A DNA stretch of 64,000 bases from DATHCB01 sp035319765 (GCA_035319765.1 DATHCB010000147.1:1-64000); one strand, 5' to 3'. Numbered from the stretch's first letter, positions 43,863-52,650 are shown. A program made the numbers and translations. The notes: a model not told the origin generated them from the letters alone.

Positions 43863-44204
43863 TTGCGTAGTGGCTGGATTGTTAAGGTTGCCCATGATAG
43901 GTTTGGTCGTGTTGATGAGCGTAGGTCTGTGCTTGCGACGGCTCGTTACGAATTGGGGCATGCCACATACGAGAAGGTTTCTAAGCGTGTTCATGTCGTT
44001 ACGTGGTTTGGTGTTTGTTCGTATCGTAAGTTGAAGTGGACGCCTGAAGATAGAGGACGTGTGTGTAAGTTGTGTGGTGGCGAGTTGGTGAGGGCGGTTT
44101 ATGTTGGTCATGATGATTTTAAGAAGATGGATGATTATGGCTGGTCGGATTTTCTTGGTACGGATGGTAAGCCTCAATGGATTCCTATTGATGACGGGGG
44201 ATAG
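43863..44204 (+). CDS. Zinc-ribbon protein of the second accessory region
   Basis: 113 residues from a TTG, but the frame is open upstream to about 43753 and already looks coding there (RRACPDDCQGSNARCNKERL). The main part has RFGRVDERRSVLATARYELG, VVTWFGVCSYRKLKW and CKLCGGELVRAVYVGHDD, so one Cys pair and probably a second Cys pair upstream bind zinc. Codon use is T-rich at third positions, unlike the housekeeping genes, which points to transfer. Function unknown. Confidence 0.5.
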   Translation: MRSGWIVKVAHDRFGRVDERRSVLATARYELGHATYEKVSKRVHVVTWFGVCSYRKLKWTPEDRGRVCKLCGGELVRAVYVGHDDFKKMDDYGWSDFLGTDGKPQWIPIDDGG

Positions 44205-44212
44205 TGAGAATC

Positions 44213-44530
44213 ATGGGTAGGCATTCTAGTGGTGCGAGGCGTAAGCTGAAGTCTGAGCTATCTAAATTTGAGAAGTGTTCGGGTCATGGGTTTCGTTGTT
44301 CGTGTTGGCTCTACGAGAATAAGCCATGTGTTCTCGGGTTTAGTTCGTCTCGTCCTAAAGTTCGTGTTCCGCTTTGGGTAACAGAAGAGCGGTGTCCGTC
44401 TTGCGAGGTTCAGAAAAAGTTTGAACAAGAGATGTTTGAGGAAGATATGGAGATGGACGAGGAGATTTTAAAGGAGATGGACGAGGAGATTTTAAAGGAG
44501 ATGCACGAGGGTTATGTATGTCATCCTTAG
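44213..44530 (+). CDS. Cys-rich protein with acidic tandem repeat
   Basis: 105 residues from the ATG at 44213 (another ATG lies three codons before). Basic start (MGRHSSGARRKLKSEL), Cys-rich middle (CSGHGFRCSCW, ERCPSCEV) likely to bind zinc, and an acidic end with MDEEILKE repeated twice. The repeat reflects a 24-bp tandem duplication in the DNA. Four bases of spacing from the previous gene suggest an operon. Function unknown. Confidence 0.45.
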   Translation: MGRHSSGARRKLKSELSKFEKCSGHGFRCSCWLYENKPCVLGFSSSRPKVRVPLWVTEERCPSCEVQKKFEQEMFEEDMEMDEEILKEMDEEILKEMHEGYVCHP

Positions 44531-44540
44531 GTGTGTGCGC

Positions 44541-45506
44541 TTATTTTGTCCTCCTTAGCTTTTCAGGAAGACCAGGCAGTTTCTTTATTTCTTCTTGCAG
44601 TCTAGATGCAAAATCGATTTTCTTATAGATCAAGTCACCCTGAGCAACAGGGGTCTTGTAACTGAGATCCGTTTCGACAACAACTCCTATTTTCTCTGGA
44701 ACCCAATGACTTTCTTCCAAAGGATTAAGATGACTTATGTGAAACGGTTTGTCGATTGAAATATAATACATGAAAGTCTCAGGGCTTAACACGTCCCTTG
44801 CAAGATTGCGGACGCTCGTCGGAGAAAAGTCTCCCAATCTCCTCTCAGCAATCTTTAGGAGACGGAAACTCCTATAGGCTTTCTCGCGATCTCTTCCTCT
44901 CAAGCTAATATCTGCTATAGCTCTAGCTCTAATCCAGTTTTTTACCTCAATCGGGATCGAAGATGTGAATTGCCTCTCGACTCCTACGTTAACGCAAGTA
45001 GTGACTTTGTCGAGAGTCAGTTCGTCATAGATTTTTTCCAAGATAGCCATGTCTTTGATCGCCGAATCAATCCAGTAGCGGTCAACGTCACTTCCTCTTT
45101 GCGGGTCGTCAGGACAGTAAAGTTTCACGAGTCGTTCCAAAGCAACATCCGAAATTGAACCTTCAAGGATTATTAAGTATCTGTCGCTTGCGCCAAAAAC
45201 TTTCGCATCTGCGACCCAATTTTGGTTTTTTAACTGCCAGTCAACTTCGACTCTGTCTAACGTCGTCCCATCAAAAACTTCCTTTATCGAATAGCCAGGA
45301 TACGCTGGTATTTCGACATCTTTGAACTTGCGCTGGACTCCTTGAGGAATTTTGAACAACAACTTCATCTCAGTCGCTTTGGTCAGGTAGTTCACTCGGA
45401 GACTTTTGATTTCAGGCTTGTAGTTTTGCAACTTTTCCAGAAGTTTTTGGATTTTATCAACGAAATCTAGACTCTTGTTGGCATTATCTAAAACACCCAC
45501 AGTCAT
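44541..45506 (-). CDS. Unrecognised protein A of the coupled pair
   Basis: 321 residues. The ATG at 45506 shares its first base with the stop of the upstream gene (TGATG) after a perfect GGAGG, so translation is coupled. N-terminal helices (SLDFVDKIQKLLEKLQNYKP) lead to a beta-rich middle (EMKLLFKIPQGVQRKFKDVE) with a DRVEVDWQ strand, then helical segments (AYRSFRLLKIAERRLGDF). No signal peptide, membrane helix or known catalytic motif. Product probably forms a complex with protein B. Confidence 0.5.
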   Translation of the reverse strand: MTVGVLDNANKSLDFVDKIQKLLEKLQNYKPEIKSLRVNYLTKATEMKLLFKIPQGVQRKFKDVEIPAYPGYSIKEVFDGTTLDRVEVDWQLKNQNWVADAKVFGASDRYLIILEGSISDVALERLVKLYCPDDPQRGSDVDRYWIDSAIKDMAILEKIYDELTLDKVTTCVNVGVERQFTSSIPIEVKNWIRARAIADISLRGRDREKAYRSFRLLKIAERRLGDFSPTSVRNLARDVLSPETFMYYISIDKPFHISHLNPLEESHWVPEKIGVVVETDLSYKTPVAQGDLIYKKIDFASRLQEEIKKLPGLPEKLRRTK

Positions 45507-46624
45507 CAATCCTCCAGTTTCAAGATATCCTTCTTCCACACGATGTTGATCGGAGTCTCGAACTCTTTTTGCTTCTCAGGGTCTCTTCTATCGATAACTT
45601 TCGTTCTGACTTCAATAGGTTGATACTCGTTGTCTAAGGAATCAGAATACCGCACTCTAATAACAAGCTCATCTGTTTTCTGCTTGATGGTTGCAACGAC
45701 TTTTCCATCAACCATTTTTATGTCCTCAACGGGGTGTTTCTCACCGTAATAAAGCAATGCGGCAAGCACCAAGGATCTTAAACTTGAGTAAACTACCCTG
45801 TAGACTTCTTCCTGTTTCGCTTTATCTTTCATTATTTCTCTTAGAAGTTCAATCTCTTCTTTATCGAGCTCAAAGGGTAAGTTTTCCTGTGTAGGTGACT
45901 TGAGTATTTCATCGGCTACTTTCCTCACCAGTTCGTCATCCAGAAGTTCAATTCCTCCCTTCGACCTTAAAGGTTCATCATAAATTTTCAAGATTCTTTC
46001 AATTGTTTCTCTTAGAACCTTGAAGTACAATGAATCAGATTTCGAAATATAGCCGCCACTATGCAGGACTTCAGTAGTTGTATTGGCTGTCCCAAAGCCT
46101 TTATGTAAAATCTCAAGCGTGATGAGATCACTTAGATTGGTAGAGTTTGTTACGACAATTTCTTCTGGGAAGCCCACAAATTCCAATTTAGGTCTGACTA
46201 TTCTAGTGTACAGAGTGACATTTTTGAGAGAGATCCCCTTCGTGTCTTGGAAATCAATTACAACCGCATCCCGTTGTTCAACGTCGTCAATGATCTTCCC
46301 GTACCTTAGGACAATACCGAAATAGTTGTTGCTCTTGAGATCCGCTACGCCAACAAAAATAGTTCTCTTGGTTTCGTCAAAAATGTAGTTTGTAAAATTC
46401 AGAGTATCATGCAATTTGTAGCCCTGCGGAATCGTAACGACAATTTTCGAAAGGTCTCTTTCTGGTTTCCACACACAGTGAATAGGAAAAACCTGCTTAG
46501 GAAGGACCCAGGGAGCAATGTATTCGTTCAGAATTTCCATTCTTGTTCCCTGATTTCTATCAACCACTTTGGCGGTTAAGTCTTGTGCTCGCATGAGAGC
46601 ACGCACTGAATTTGAGTATTCCAA
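45506..46624 (-). CDS. Unrecognised protein B of the coupled pair
   Basis: 372 residues. N-terminal 180 residues are beta-rich (SKIVVTIPQGYKLHDTLNF, NVTLYTRIVRPKLEFVGFP), the middle is helical (FKVLRETIERILKIYDEPL, EEIELLREIMKDKAKQEEVY) and the end returns to strands (ELVIRVRYSD, FETPINIVWKKDI). Both proteins A and B have a strand ending KIPQG / TIPQG before a basic turn, a hint that they share a domain. Cytoplasmic, no known family. Divergent from a DUF4062 gene 255 bp away. Confidence 0.5.
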   Translation of the reverse strand: MEYSNSVRALMRAQDLTAKVVDRNQGTRMEILNEYIAPWVLPKQVFPIHCVWKPERDLSKIVVTIPQGYKLHDTLNFTNYIFDETKRTIFVGVADLKSNNYFGIVLRYGKIIDDVEQRDAVVIDFQDTKGISLKNVTLYTRIVRPKLEFVGFPEEIVVTNSTNLSDLITLEILHKGFGTANTTTEVLHSGGYISKSDSLYFKVLRETIERILKIYDEPLRSKGGIELLDDELVRKVADEILKSPTQENLPFELDKEEIELLREIMKDKAKQEEVYRVVYSSLRSLVLAALLYYGEKHPVEDIKMVDGKVVATIKQKTDELVIRVRYSDSLDNEYQPIEVRTKVIDRRDPEKQKEFETPINIVWKKDILKLED

Positions 46625-46878
46625 CTACCATGTTTAATCGGATTTGACTTGCTTTTTTCAGTATTTTGCTTTTGCCAACACGAAGAGTTAAAAAGCGATG
46701 AATTAGAAAACAACTGGAAGGGAATCGAATTTGGATAGAAAACTCAAAATCATCTCAGAGCCGAAGCACAACGCCAGAGCTAGCGCGCAGGTTTGGCGGG
46801 GGAATCTTTCGGGATTAACGCAAGATTTATCAAAATTCAATGCATATTTTGAACCAAATTAATGAGGGAGGATCCTGT

Positions 46879-47874
46879 ATGGCGATTCCTCGTGTGTTCG
46901 TGAGTTCAACTTGCTATGACTTACGATATATTCGAGAGAACTTGAAATTCTTCATAAAGAGCATGGGATTTGAACCAGTCTTAAGCGAAGGAGGCGGGAT
47001 ATTCTATGATCCAAGCAAACATGTTCACGACGCTTGCCTTGCAGAAGTCCCTAATTGCCAGATGTTTGTTTTGATAATAGGGGGAAGGTTTGGGAGCCAG
47101 TACAAAAGTGAACCTGAATCAATAGTAAACCATGAATATCGAGAGGCAGTGAACAAAAAGATACCTGTTTTCGCCATGGTTGAACAACAAGTACACGCAG
47201 AATATCGGGTCTATCAGAAAAACAAGGAGAACAAGAACCTAGACGTGTCGAAGATAGCTTATCCAGGTGTCGATTCAACGAAGATATTCAATTTCATGGA
47301 AGAAGTTCAAGGACAGGTCGTTAATAATGCACTTGTTCCCTTCTCCGAATACAACGAATTGGAATCATATCTGAAACAACAATGGGCTGGAATGATGTTC
47401 AGTTTTCTAACGAACAGAGCCGAAACGGAACGAATGATGAATACTCTAGATACCCTTACGACCATGAGCAATCGTATCGAATTTCTCTCAAAACAAATAC
47501 TCTCCTCCGTTGGGAAAGATAAGGAAAAACTTATGGCCGAGCTTTACGAAGTTATTTCCAGATCTGACTTTTGGAAGAGACTACCGCTCTACATTGTTTT
47601 CAAAGGTATTCCGCTTGATAGCTTTCTGGAGGAAGACAATTTTCAAGGATTCCTTAAGAAAAGTGCTCCAAAAATCACTAGAACGCCCGACGCAGTGAGA
47701 TATGAGTGGGGCGATTCGTTATGGTCGTTCCACCCATCAGAAGAAGAGTCTTTGATGAAGGATTATGAAAGAATGTATCAGAGATTGAGAGCAAATCTTC
47801 TGGACATCGTCCACAGATCAGGAAAAAACATTGCTGAGCTGACTGAAGAACGAAGAGACAACTCGGGAAAATGA
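46879..47874 (+). CDS. DUF4062 protein
   Basis: 331 residues from the ATG at 46879, after GGGAGGA. The N-terminal 110 residues are DUF4062: RVFVSSTCYDLRYIRENLKF, FEPVLSEGGGIFYDP, CQMFVLIIGGRFGSQY, SIVNHEYREAVNKKIPVFAM. This flavodoxin-like fold is related to TIR and nucleoside-deoxyribosyltransferase domains, and is often the sensor or NAD-handling module of defence genes. The rest is helical (LDTLTTMSNRIEFLSKQILS) with no recognisable effector such as an NTPase. The link with the divergent pair is by position. Confidence 0.7.
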   Translation: MAIPRVFVSSTCYDLRYIRENLKFFIKSMGFEPVLSEGGGIFYDPSKHVHDACLAEVPNCQMFVLIIGGRFGSQYKSEPESIVNHEYREAVNKKIPVFAMVEQQVHAEYRVYQKNKENKNLDVSKIAYPGVDSTKIFNFMEEVQGQVVNNALVPFSEYNELESYLKQQWAGMMFSFLTNRAETERMMNTLDTLTTMSNRIEFLSKQILSSVGKDKEKLMAELYEVISRSDFWKRLPLYIVFKGIPLDSFLEEDNFQGFLKKSAPKITRTPDAVRYEWGDSLWSFHPSEEESLMKDYERMYQRLRANLLDIVHRSGKNIAELTEERRDNSGK

Positions 47875-48040
47875 TACATGCTACCTACGGAAGGGCTTTA
47901 GATCGTCGCGTATCGGCTTTATGCGGAACGTGAGCATCGAGTGAGGCGACAGCCTCACGAGTGCGTTGCTAGTTCCAAATGGTGGGGTTCTTTTTGCTAC
48001 TTTTTCTTTTGAAGAAAAGAGGAGAGTTTTGCGTAAGTGG

Positions 48041-49024
48041 TTAACACTTACGTTTACGGTATATTGCTGTTGTTGGGTCTATTGCTCTGACGAGTGTGTA
48101 GCCTTTTTCGATTGCTTTGCATTCTTCTTCGGTTGTTCTGGTGATTAGACTTATCCATTGGTCATCTTCTTCATAGTCTAAGACTATGGCTCGTATGTAG
48201 TGCATTGTAGTTTCGAGTTTTTTGTGTCTTAAGTGTCTCATTACTAGTATTGGGTCTCTGACGGGTAAACTTTTGTAGTATCGTTCGCCTGAGTAGTTTC
48301 TAAGGTTGCGAAGGTCTATTTTTAGGAGTTCCTTGTCGTTGAGTTTCTTGGCGGCTCTTGCCCTGAATTCTGACCATTTGACGCTTTGTGCGTGTGCTTT
48401 TGGAAAAGGATGTTCATCTGGATGCGTTGCAAGGTATTTTAGGAGAAGTTCTTTGGTTTGTGGTTTGAGTTTGTAGTTGGCTGATGCATGTCCTTTGACG
48501 CCTGTTATGGAGATTTCGCCTGTTTCTTTGTTTATTTTGTCCTGTGTGACTTGGTAGAGTTCTTTAGGTGAGCATCCTATTTCTGCTTGTATAGTGAATA
48601 TGGTCACATAGTTTTCTGAAGAGTTGTCTATGATTGCTTGCACTTGGCGTGGTGTCGGAATTAGGGGTGTTTTCTCGACTACCCTGTAATAGGGTTTCTT
48701 CCATTGTATTCCGTTCTCTGCGCAGTATTTTTTATATGCATTGGCGTACTTGTTTTTTGTTGCATTGTCCATTTCTTTTTTCGTCTTCGGGTGTTTCATG
48801 TCTCTGATGAATGTTCCCGTTTCGATTGGGTCGTTGAGATTGCATTCTTGTGCTAATCGGGTTAAAGCGTAGCCTATGCGTTTGATTGTTTCGTCTCCAC
48901 TTCCGCTACTTGCCTTCAATTTTATCAATGTGTAGGCTATTTTCTGCTCGATTTCTGGTGCGATAGGCTTTAATTGTTCAATTGCTGACTGTGATTCTGT
49001 TTGCGGTTGTAGTCTAGCCATCAT
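48041..49024 (-). CDS. Tyrosine recombinase overlapping tRNA-Gly
   Basis: 328 residues from the ATG at 49024 (a second ATG follows at once); the frame continues through the tRNA without meaning. An N-terminal core-binding domain (DETIKRIGYALTRLAQE, KNKYANAYKKYCAENGIQW) precedes the catalytic domain. Arg II region DLRNLRNYSGERYY, His and Tyr HLRHKKLETTMHYIRA are present. The segment where Arg I should be reads IGCSPKELYQV, so that Arg is replaced. Basic end YRKRKC as in the other integrase. T-rich codons. It lies on the opposite strand to the tRNA and overlaps its 5' end. Confidence 0.75.
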   Translation of the reverse strand: MMARLQPQTESQSAIEQLKPIAPEIEQKIAYTLIKLKASSGSGDETIKRIGYALTRLAQECNLNDPIETGTFIRDMKHPKTKKEMDNATKNKYANAYKKYCAENGIQWKKPYYRVVEKTPLIPTPRQVQAIIDNSSENYVTIFTIQAEIGCSPKELYQVTQDKINKETGEISITGVKGHASANYKLKPQTKELLLKYLATHPDEHPFPKAHAQSVKWSEFRARAAKKLNDKELLKIDLRNLRNYSGERYYKSLPVRDPILVMRHLRHKKLETTMHYIRAIVLDYEEDDQWISLITRTTEEECKAIEKGYTLVRAIDPTTAIYRKRKC

Positions 49025-49128
49025 TTTCCATTGGGAGGATGACGTCCCAGTCGGAAAATGACTAGAGTGGTTTAGGACGTCAGCCTGCCACGTTGAGAAC
49101 CCGGGTTCAAATCCCGGCAACCGCACCA
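49003..49128 (+). tRNA. tRNA-Gly(GCC) with D-loop intron
   Basis: Acceptor GCGGTTG/CAACCGC, D-stem GTCT/GGAC, anticodon stem TCAGC/GTTGA around CTGCCAC (anticodon GCC), T-arm CCGGG/CCCGG, CCA encoded. To fold, 48 bases (about 49018-49065) must be removed from the D-loop. The ends of the insert pair (TCATTTTCC with GGAAAATGA) and CTAG flanks both junctions, so the exact cut is ambiguous by up to four bases. The first 22 bases are also coding sequence of the integrase on the other strand. Confidence 0.9.
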
Positions 49129-49304
49129 TCTCTTTCTTTCAAAACACTTACTCACTGATTAATTGGAGAAGAACAGAAGATCATGGAGTAGAACTAAGTC
49201 GCCTTTGATTGGTAGAGGTTGCCTATGTGTTAAAGTACAAGGATAGCCTAGGTTTCTTGAATGCTACTAAGCCTTGCATGAGTTCTTGAAAGAGCGCGTG
49301 ATTA

Positions 49305-49853
49305 ATGGTTATAATAGCTGTCCTGGGAGCGAGTGGTTCAGGTAAAACCACGACGATTGAATACTTGATTTCCCATCTCGCCAAGGAAGGGTTTAGAATC
49401 GGCTCAATAAAGCATATCCATCGACCGGATTTTCCGATCGATACTGTGGGAAAAGATACGTGGAGATATACGAATGCTGGAGCTGTAGTAACGATGGCAA
49501 TCGCTCCCAAAGAAATAGCAATTATCAAACGACCGACGGAACCATTTAGCAGTTTGGACCAAATTAACAGCTTATTGAAGAAAGAGAAGCTGGACGTAAT
49601 ATTTATTGAAGGCTTAAAATCCCTCGTGGCCCAGAGAAAAGACATACCAAAAATAATCACTTCAAGGAATCAACGAGACCTGAGAGAAATGCTGAATGAA
49701 ACATCTCGGCCGATATTGGCCATTACAGGTTCGGTGGCAAAAAAGAAGGTTCAAACACGTGAATTCGAAACGCCCATAATCGATTTACCCGATGATGGAG
49801 AGTTGTTACTTAAAATAGTCAAAAATCATATCACACACAAGAATGAACGGTAA
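49305..49853 (+). CDS. mobB: Molybdopterin-guanine dinucleotide biosynthesis protein B
   Basis: 182 residues. P-loop at the start (VLGASGSGKTTTIEYLI), then GFRIGSIKHIHRPDFPID and DVIFIEGLKSL, all typical of MobB. A GTP-binding partner in attaching GMP to molybdopterin. No MobA or molybdoenzyme gene is adjacent. Cofactor work suggests tungsten or molybdenum enzymes elsewhere in the genome. Confidence 0.85.
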   Translation: MVIIAVLGASGSGKTTTIEYLISHLAKEGFRIGSIKHIHRPDFPIDTVGKDTWRYTNAGAVVTMAIAPKEIAIIKRPTEPFSSLDQINSLLKKEKLDVIFIEGLKSLVAQRKDIPKIITSRNQRDLREMLNETSRPILAITGSVAKKKVQTREFETPIIDLPDDGELLLKIVKNHITHKNER

Positions 49854-49891
49854 AGCGATCAGCAGTCGATAGGCAAGCGCGTTGGTGATGA

Positions 49892-50596
49892 CTATTCGAC
49901 TATCAGCCGATTAGCAGGAAGATCGAGCAATTTTTCGTATTCGTAGACAATTCGCGCAGTCAAGGTCCATGTTTCCAGCATCTCGCGATCTATAGCTACG
50001 ACTTCATCGGCCAGTTTTAGAGAATCGCTTGAAAGTGTGCCATGAGGAAATCCGCCGACTATCGCTAGAGGATTCTTTTTGTCGATAAACGCTGAGATGC
50101 ATTCCTGCAACGTCCTAAAGTCGCCTGTTCTGCTAAAAGCTATTGTGTAGTCGGGTTTTATCTTTTTTACCAATTTAGGCAGAGTTGTGTCCTCTGTTAA
50201 GGTAAGCAGTGGAGGACCATTTGAGGGAATTTGTCTAAGCTTGAAGAGTTGTTCAAACAATCCGACGAATCGGTCGTAGTTTCTGGGAAGCCTCGTTTCT
50301 GGTTTTATAGATATAATGTAATTCGAAACCGTGTGAACATACACTTGCAATAGTCCTTCCTTGTTCAGAGGTGAACCCAATCCCTCTAGCAACGAGAAGT
50401 GAACGATGTCAGGACGACCCCTCTTTTCACCGAATGGAAGATTCTTCATTACAGCATGATGATAAGAACGGTCCAAAAGAAGAAACTCAGCCTCCTTCCC
50501 TCTTTTTTCCTCGTACCGCCTAATCAGCGGATCATCCCATAACTGTCTAGGGATTGTTTCTAAGGCAGATTCAGCAAGAACTAAATTAAGCACCAC
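49892..50596 (-). CDS. nep1: rRNA pseudouridine N1-methyltransferase Nep1
   Basis: 234 residues, SPOUT fold. Opening LNLVLAESALETIPRQL, then LLDRSYHHAVMKNL, RPDIVHFSLLEG, the substrate stretch ETRLPRNYDRFVGLFEQLF and the SAM-knot segment AIVGGFPHGTL. Methylates a pseudouridine in helix 35 of 16S rRNA and helps assemble the small subunit. Confidence 0.93.
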   Translation of the reverse strand: MVLNLVLAESALETIPRQLWDDPLIRRYEEKRGKEAEFLLLDRSYHHAVMKNLPFGEKRGRPDIVHFSLLEGLGSPLNKEGLLQVYVHTVSNYIISIKPETRLPRNYDRFVGLFEQLFKLRQIPSNGPPLLTLTEDTTLPKLVKKIKPDYTIAFSRTGDFRTLQECISAFIDKKNPLAIVGGFPHGTLSSDSLKLADEVVAIDREMLETWTLTARIVYEYEKLLDLPANRLIVE

Positions 50597-50978
50597 TAAA
50601 GCCTCACGAATGAAAAAAAGGAAAAACTATCACAATAAAAGCATTTGCTCAAAATATCTCTCTTAGAACTTTAGGGTCGCTTTCATTTTCACTCGTCTCT
50701 CCATGAGTTGAGTGTTTGATCCTTCACAGAATTTAAAAGAAATAGCGTCGAAAGTTCGTTTGCTTGTGGTTCATTGCCCGCTATTGGTGAATAAGACTTT
50801 GCATTTACTTGGTCTTCCAAGAGGAATGGACCACAAGACCCCTTCCTACCTGAAATAGTGAAGGACTTGCGAGATCATGGAACAACGAGAGACGATTTTC
50901 AAGGAGCCCATTGGCGCTTGAAGCCGTGCGACTGGGGCGTGTACATGCGCTATTCATGAATGGTGACCAATTCCATAC
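50597..50978. other. Intergenic region, no supported gene
   Basis: About 380 bp upstream of nep1 and of the gene at 50979. Only short frames are open. The stretch 50800-50950 has a coding-like rhythm interrupted by stops and could be a decayed gene, but nothing is recognisable. Confidence 0.25.
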
Positions 50979-51479
50979 ATGGTTGGTGACGCATTGAATA
51001 AGCCTGAGAAGCGCTCGAATAAACGAAAGAAGCCTGAAACAAACCCTAAGGCGCTCTCAGAAAAAGAATTCTTAGAAGTATACAACCTCTTGGAAGCCTT
51101 CGCAAGGCTGCTCGAAGAGGCACAGCGCAAGCCTAAGCTACAGATCAAAGGGCAGCACGCCATGATGGCACGTGAGGTTAAAGTCGCACGTGGACCAAGG
51201 CATCTGGGCAGAGCGATTGCCAAGGCTGAGACTTGGCAGGAACGAGACCAAGTGTGCCGGCGTGTGAGCAGTTACTGCTTTGCTCGTGCGAAAGAAGCTC
51301 AAAACCGGGGCGATTCTAAAGGCGCTCAGCGGTGGGTGGCGCTTTCGCACCGATACTTTAAACTCGCCATGGACCCGAAGAAACAGGTCACAGAAGAAAA
51401 ACTCAAAGAACTCGAGGACATGGTCTACAAGATTAAGGAACACCAGAAAGAAGACAAAGACAAGACGCCCAAATCTTGA
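50979..51479 (+). CDS. Charged helical protein, hypothetical
   Basis: 166 residues, very rich in Lys, Arg and Glu. Two helical segments (EKEFLEVYNLLEAFARLLEE and RVSSYCFARAKEAQNRGDSK) flank a basic middle (AMMAREVKVARGPRHLGRA). Ends in a charged coiled coil (EEKLKELEDMVYKIKEHQKE). Codon use matches the host genes. Possibly nucleic-acid binding; family not recognised. Confidence 0.5.
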   Translation: MVGDALNKPEKRSNKRKKPETNPKALSEKEFLEVYNLLEAFARLLEEAQRKPKLQIKGQHAMMAREVKVARGPRHLGRAIAKAETWQERDQVCRRVSSYCFARAKEAQNRGDSKGAQRWVALSHRYFKLAMDPKKQVTEEKLKELEDMVYKIKEHQKEDKDKTPKS

Positions 51480-51524
51480 GCCTAGTGTGTTGCGCGAGAA
51501 AGTAGGCCTCCAGCAGCGCGCCGT

Positions 51525-52333
51525 TCACTTCTTAACCGCTTCAATTATTATCGAATGTGGAATTTTTCTGTGTTTTCTCAGCGTTGGGTAATTTGAGACT
51601 CCTTTCGCGGTCGGTTTCGGTTCGACAAGTCTTCGAACCAACAAACCGCTATTGTATAATGCGCGGAAATAGTCTGTTAGAGTCCTGTGGAAGGATGTGG
51701 TTTGGAACGGTTTAAGGAGTCGCTGCATGTCCCACGTGTTCTCGCACCGAAGAATGCCGAAATACCTTCTCACCTCGAAGTACAGAGCTTTTCTCTGAGG
51801 CGAGTTCTCTGTTCCTTGTTCATACTTCCAATCTCCAACGTGTTGACCATTTGCCGTAACTATCCCCCACTCGAAACAAGGATGAGTTATCGAAAAGATG
51901 AACCTTCCGCTCTTCTTTAAAACTCTGGCAACCTCACGCACAGCCTCTTCATAGTCTTCGATGTCCATGAGCGCCATAAAACACGTGACACCATCAAATT
52001 GATCGTTCTGAAACTCTCTCAGGCAGGCTGCATCTGAAACGTAATACTTGATGCCCAACTTATCCGTCTTTTCTTCCTGTCTTGCGAGATCTATCATCCT
52101 CTTCGAGAAATCCACGCCGACCACTCTGGCACCCTTTTTGGCCAGAGTCCGCGTGTTGGAGCCTTCACCACAGGCCAAGTCTAGAATTCGTTCACCTCTA
52201 CGTTTCCAAGCAAGTTGAAGAAAGCAGGATTGTTCATCTCTTCCCGGTAAGAGTCCTTGCCTTCGCGAACAAAGTCCGCCCAAGACTCTAAGGCCGCATC
52301 CCATTCTCCAGATAACCCGGTACCTTTAGCCAT
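51525..52333 (-). pseudogene. Class I methyltransferase, frameshifted near the N-terminus
   Basis: The true start is the ATG at 52333 (MAKGTGLSGEWDAALESWAD), which reads to NNPAFFNLLG and then a stop. The methyltransferase core continues in the -1 frame: ERILDLACGEGSNTRTLAKK (SAM motif I), VVGVDFSKRMIDLAR, FDGVTCFMALMDIED and RFIFSITHPCF. One extra A in the GGAAACG near 52208 would rejoin about 268 residues. Small-molecule SAM methyltransferase of the UbiE/type-11 group. Either a recent one-base loss or an assembly error. Confidence 0.7.
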
Positions 52334-52650
52334 AAAACCATCGATCAAAGAATCTCTCGTAACAAAATATAAGCTTGCGGATGAACACAGCGCGGGTCAA
52401 AATCGCCTCAGTTATTCTAAGCTTAGAGCGTTTATTCAAAAGCCATAAAACCGTGAAAAATAGAATCTATGCCAACTCGTCTTCAGTATTCTTGTTCGCG
52501 CGCGCTACGTACTCGTAATTCGACCCATCAGCGAACTCCACCGTGTCCCCAACAAGGCGTCTATTGGGACCCTTGTAAACGATTCTTGATTTCAAAACTT
52601 TACACTATCGAACTTGCTCACAACATCCTCCAGCCAAGCCCTGGATTATT
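52334..52650. other. Intergenic region with a CG run
   Basis: 317 bp between two methyltransferase genes. It contains CGCGCGCGC at 52497-52505. No gene or tRNA supported. Confidence 0.3.

Noticed and set aside
49025..49129. Upstream extension of the second integrase (VRLPGFEPG...)
   Set aside because: It is the reverse translation of the tRNA-Gly gene and its intron; the start at 49024 is used.
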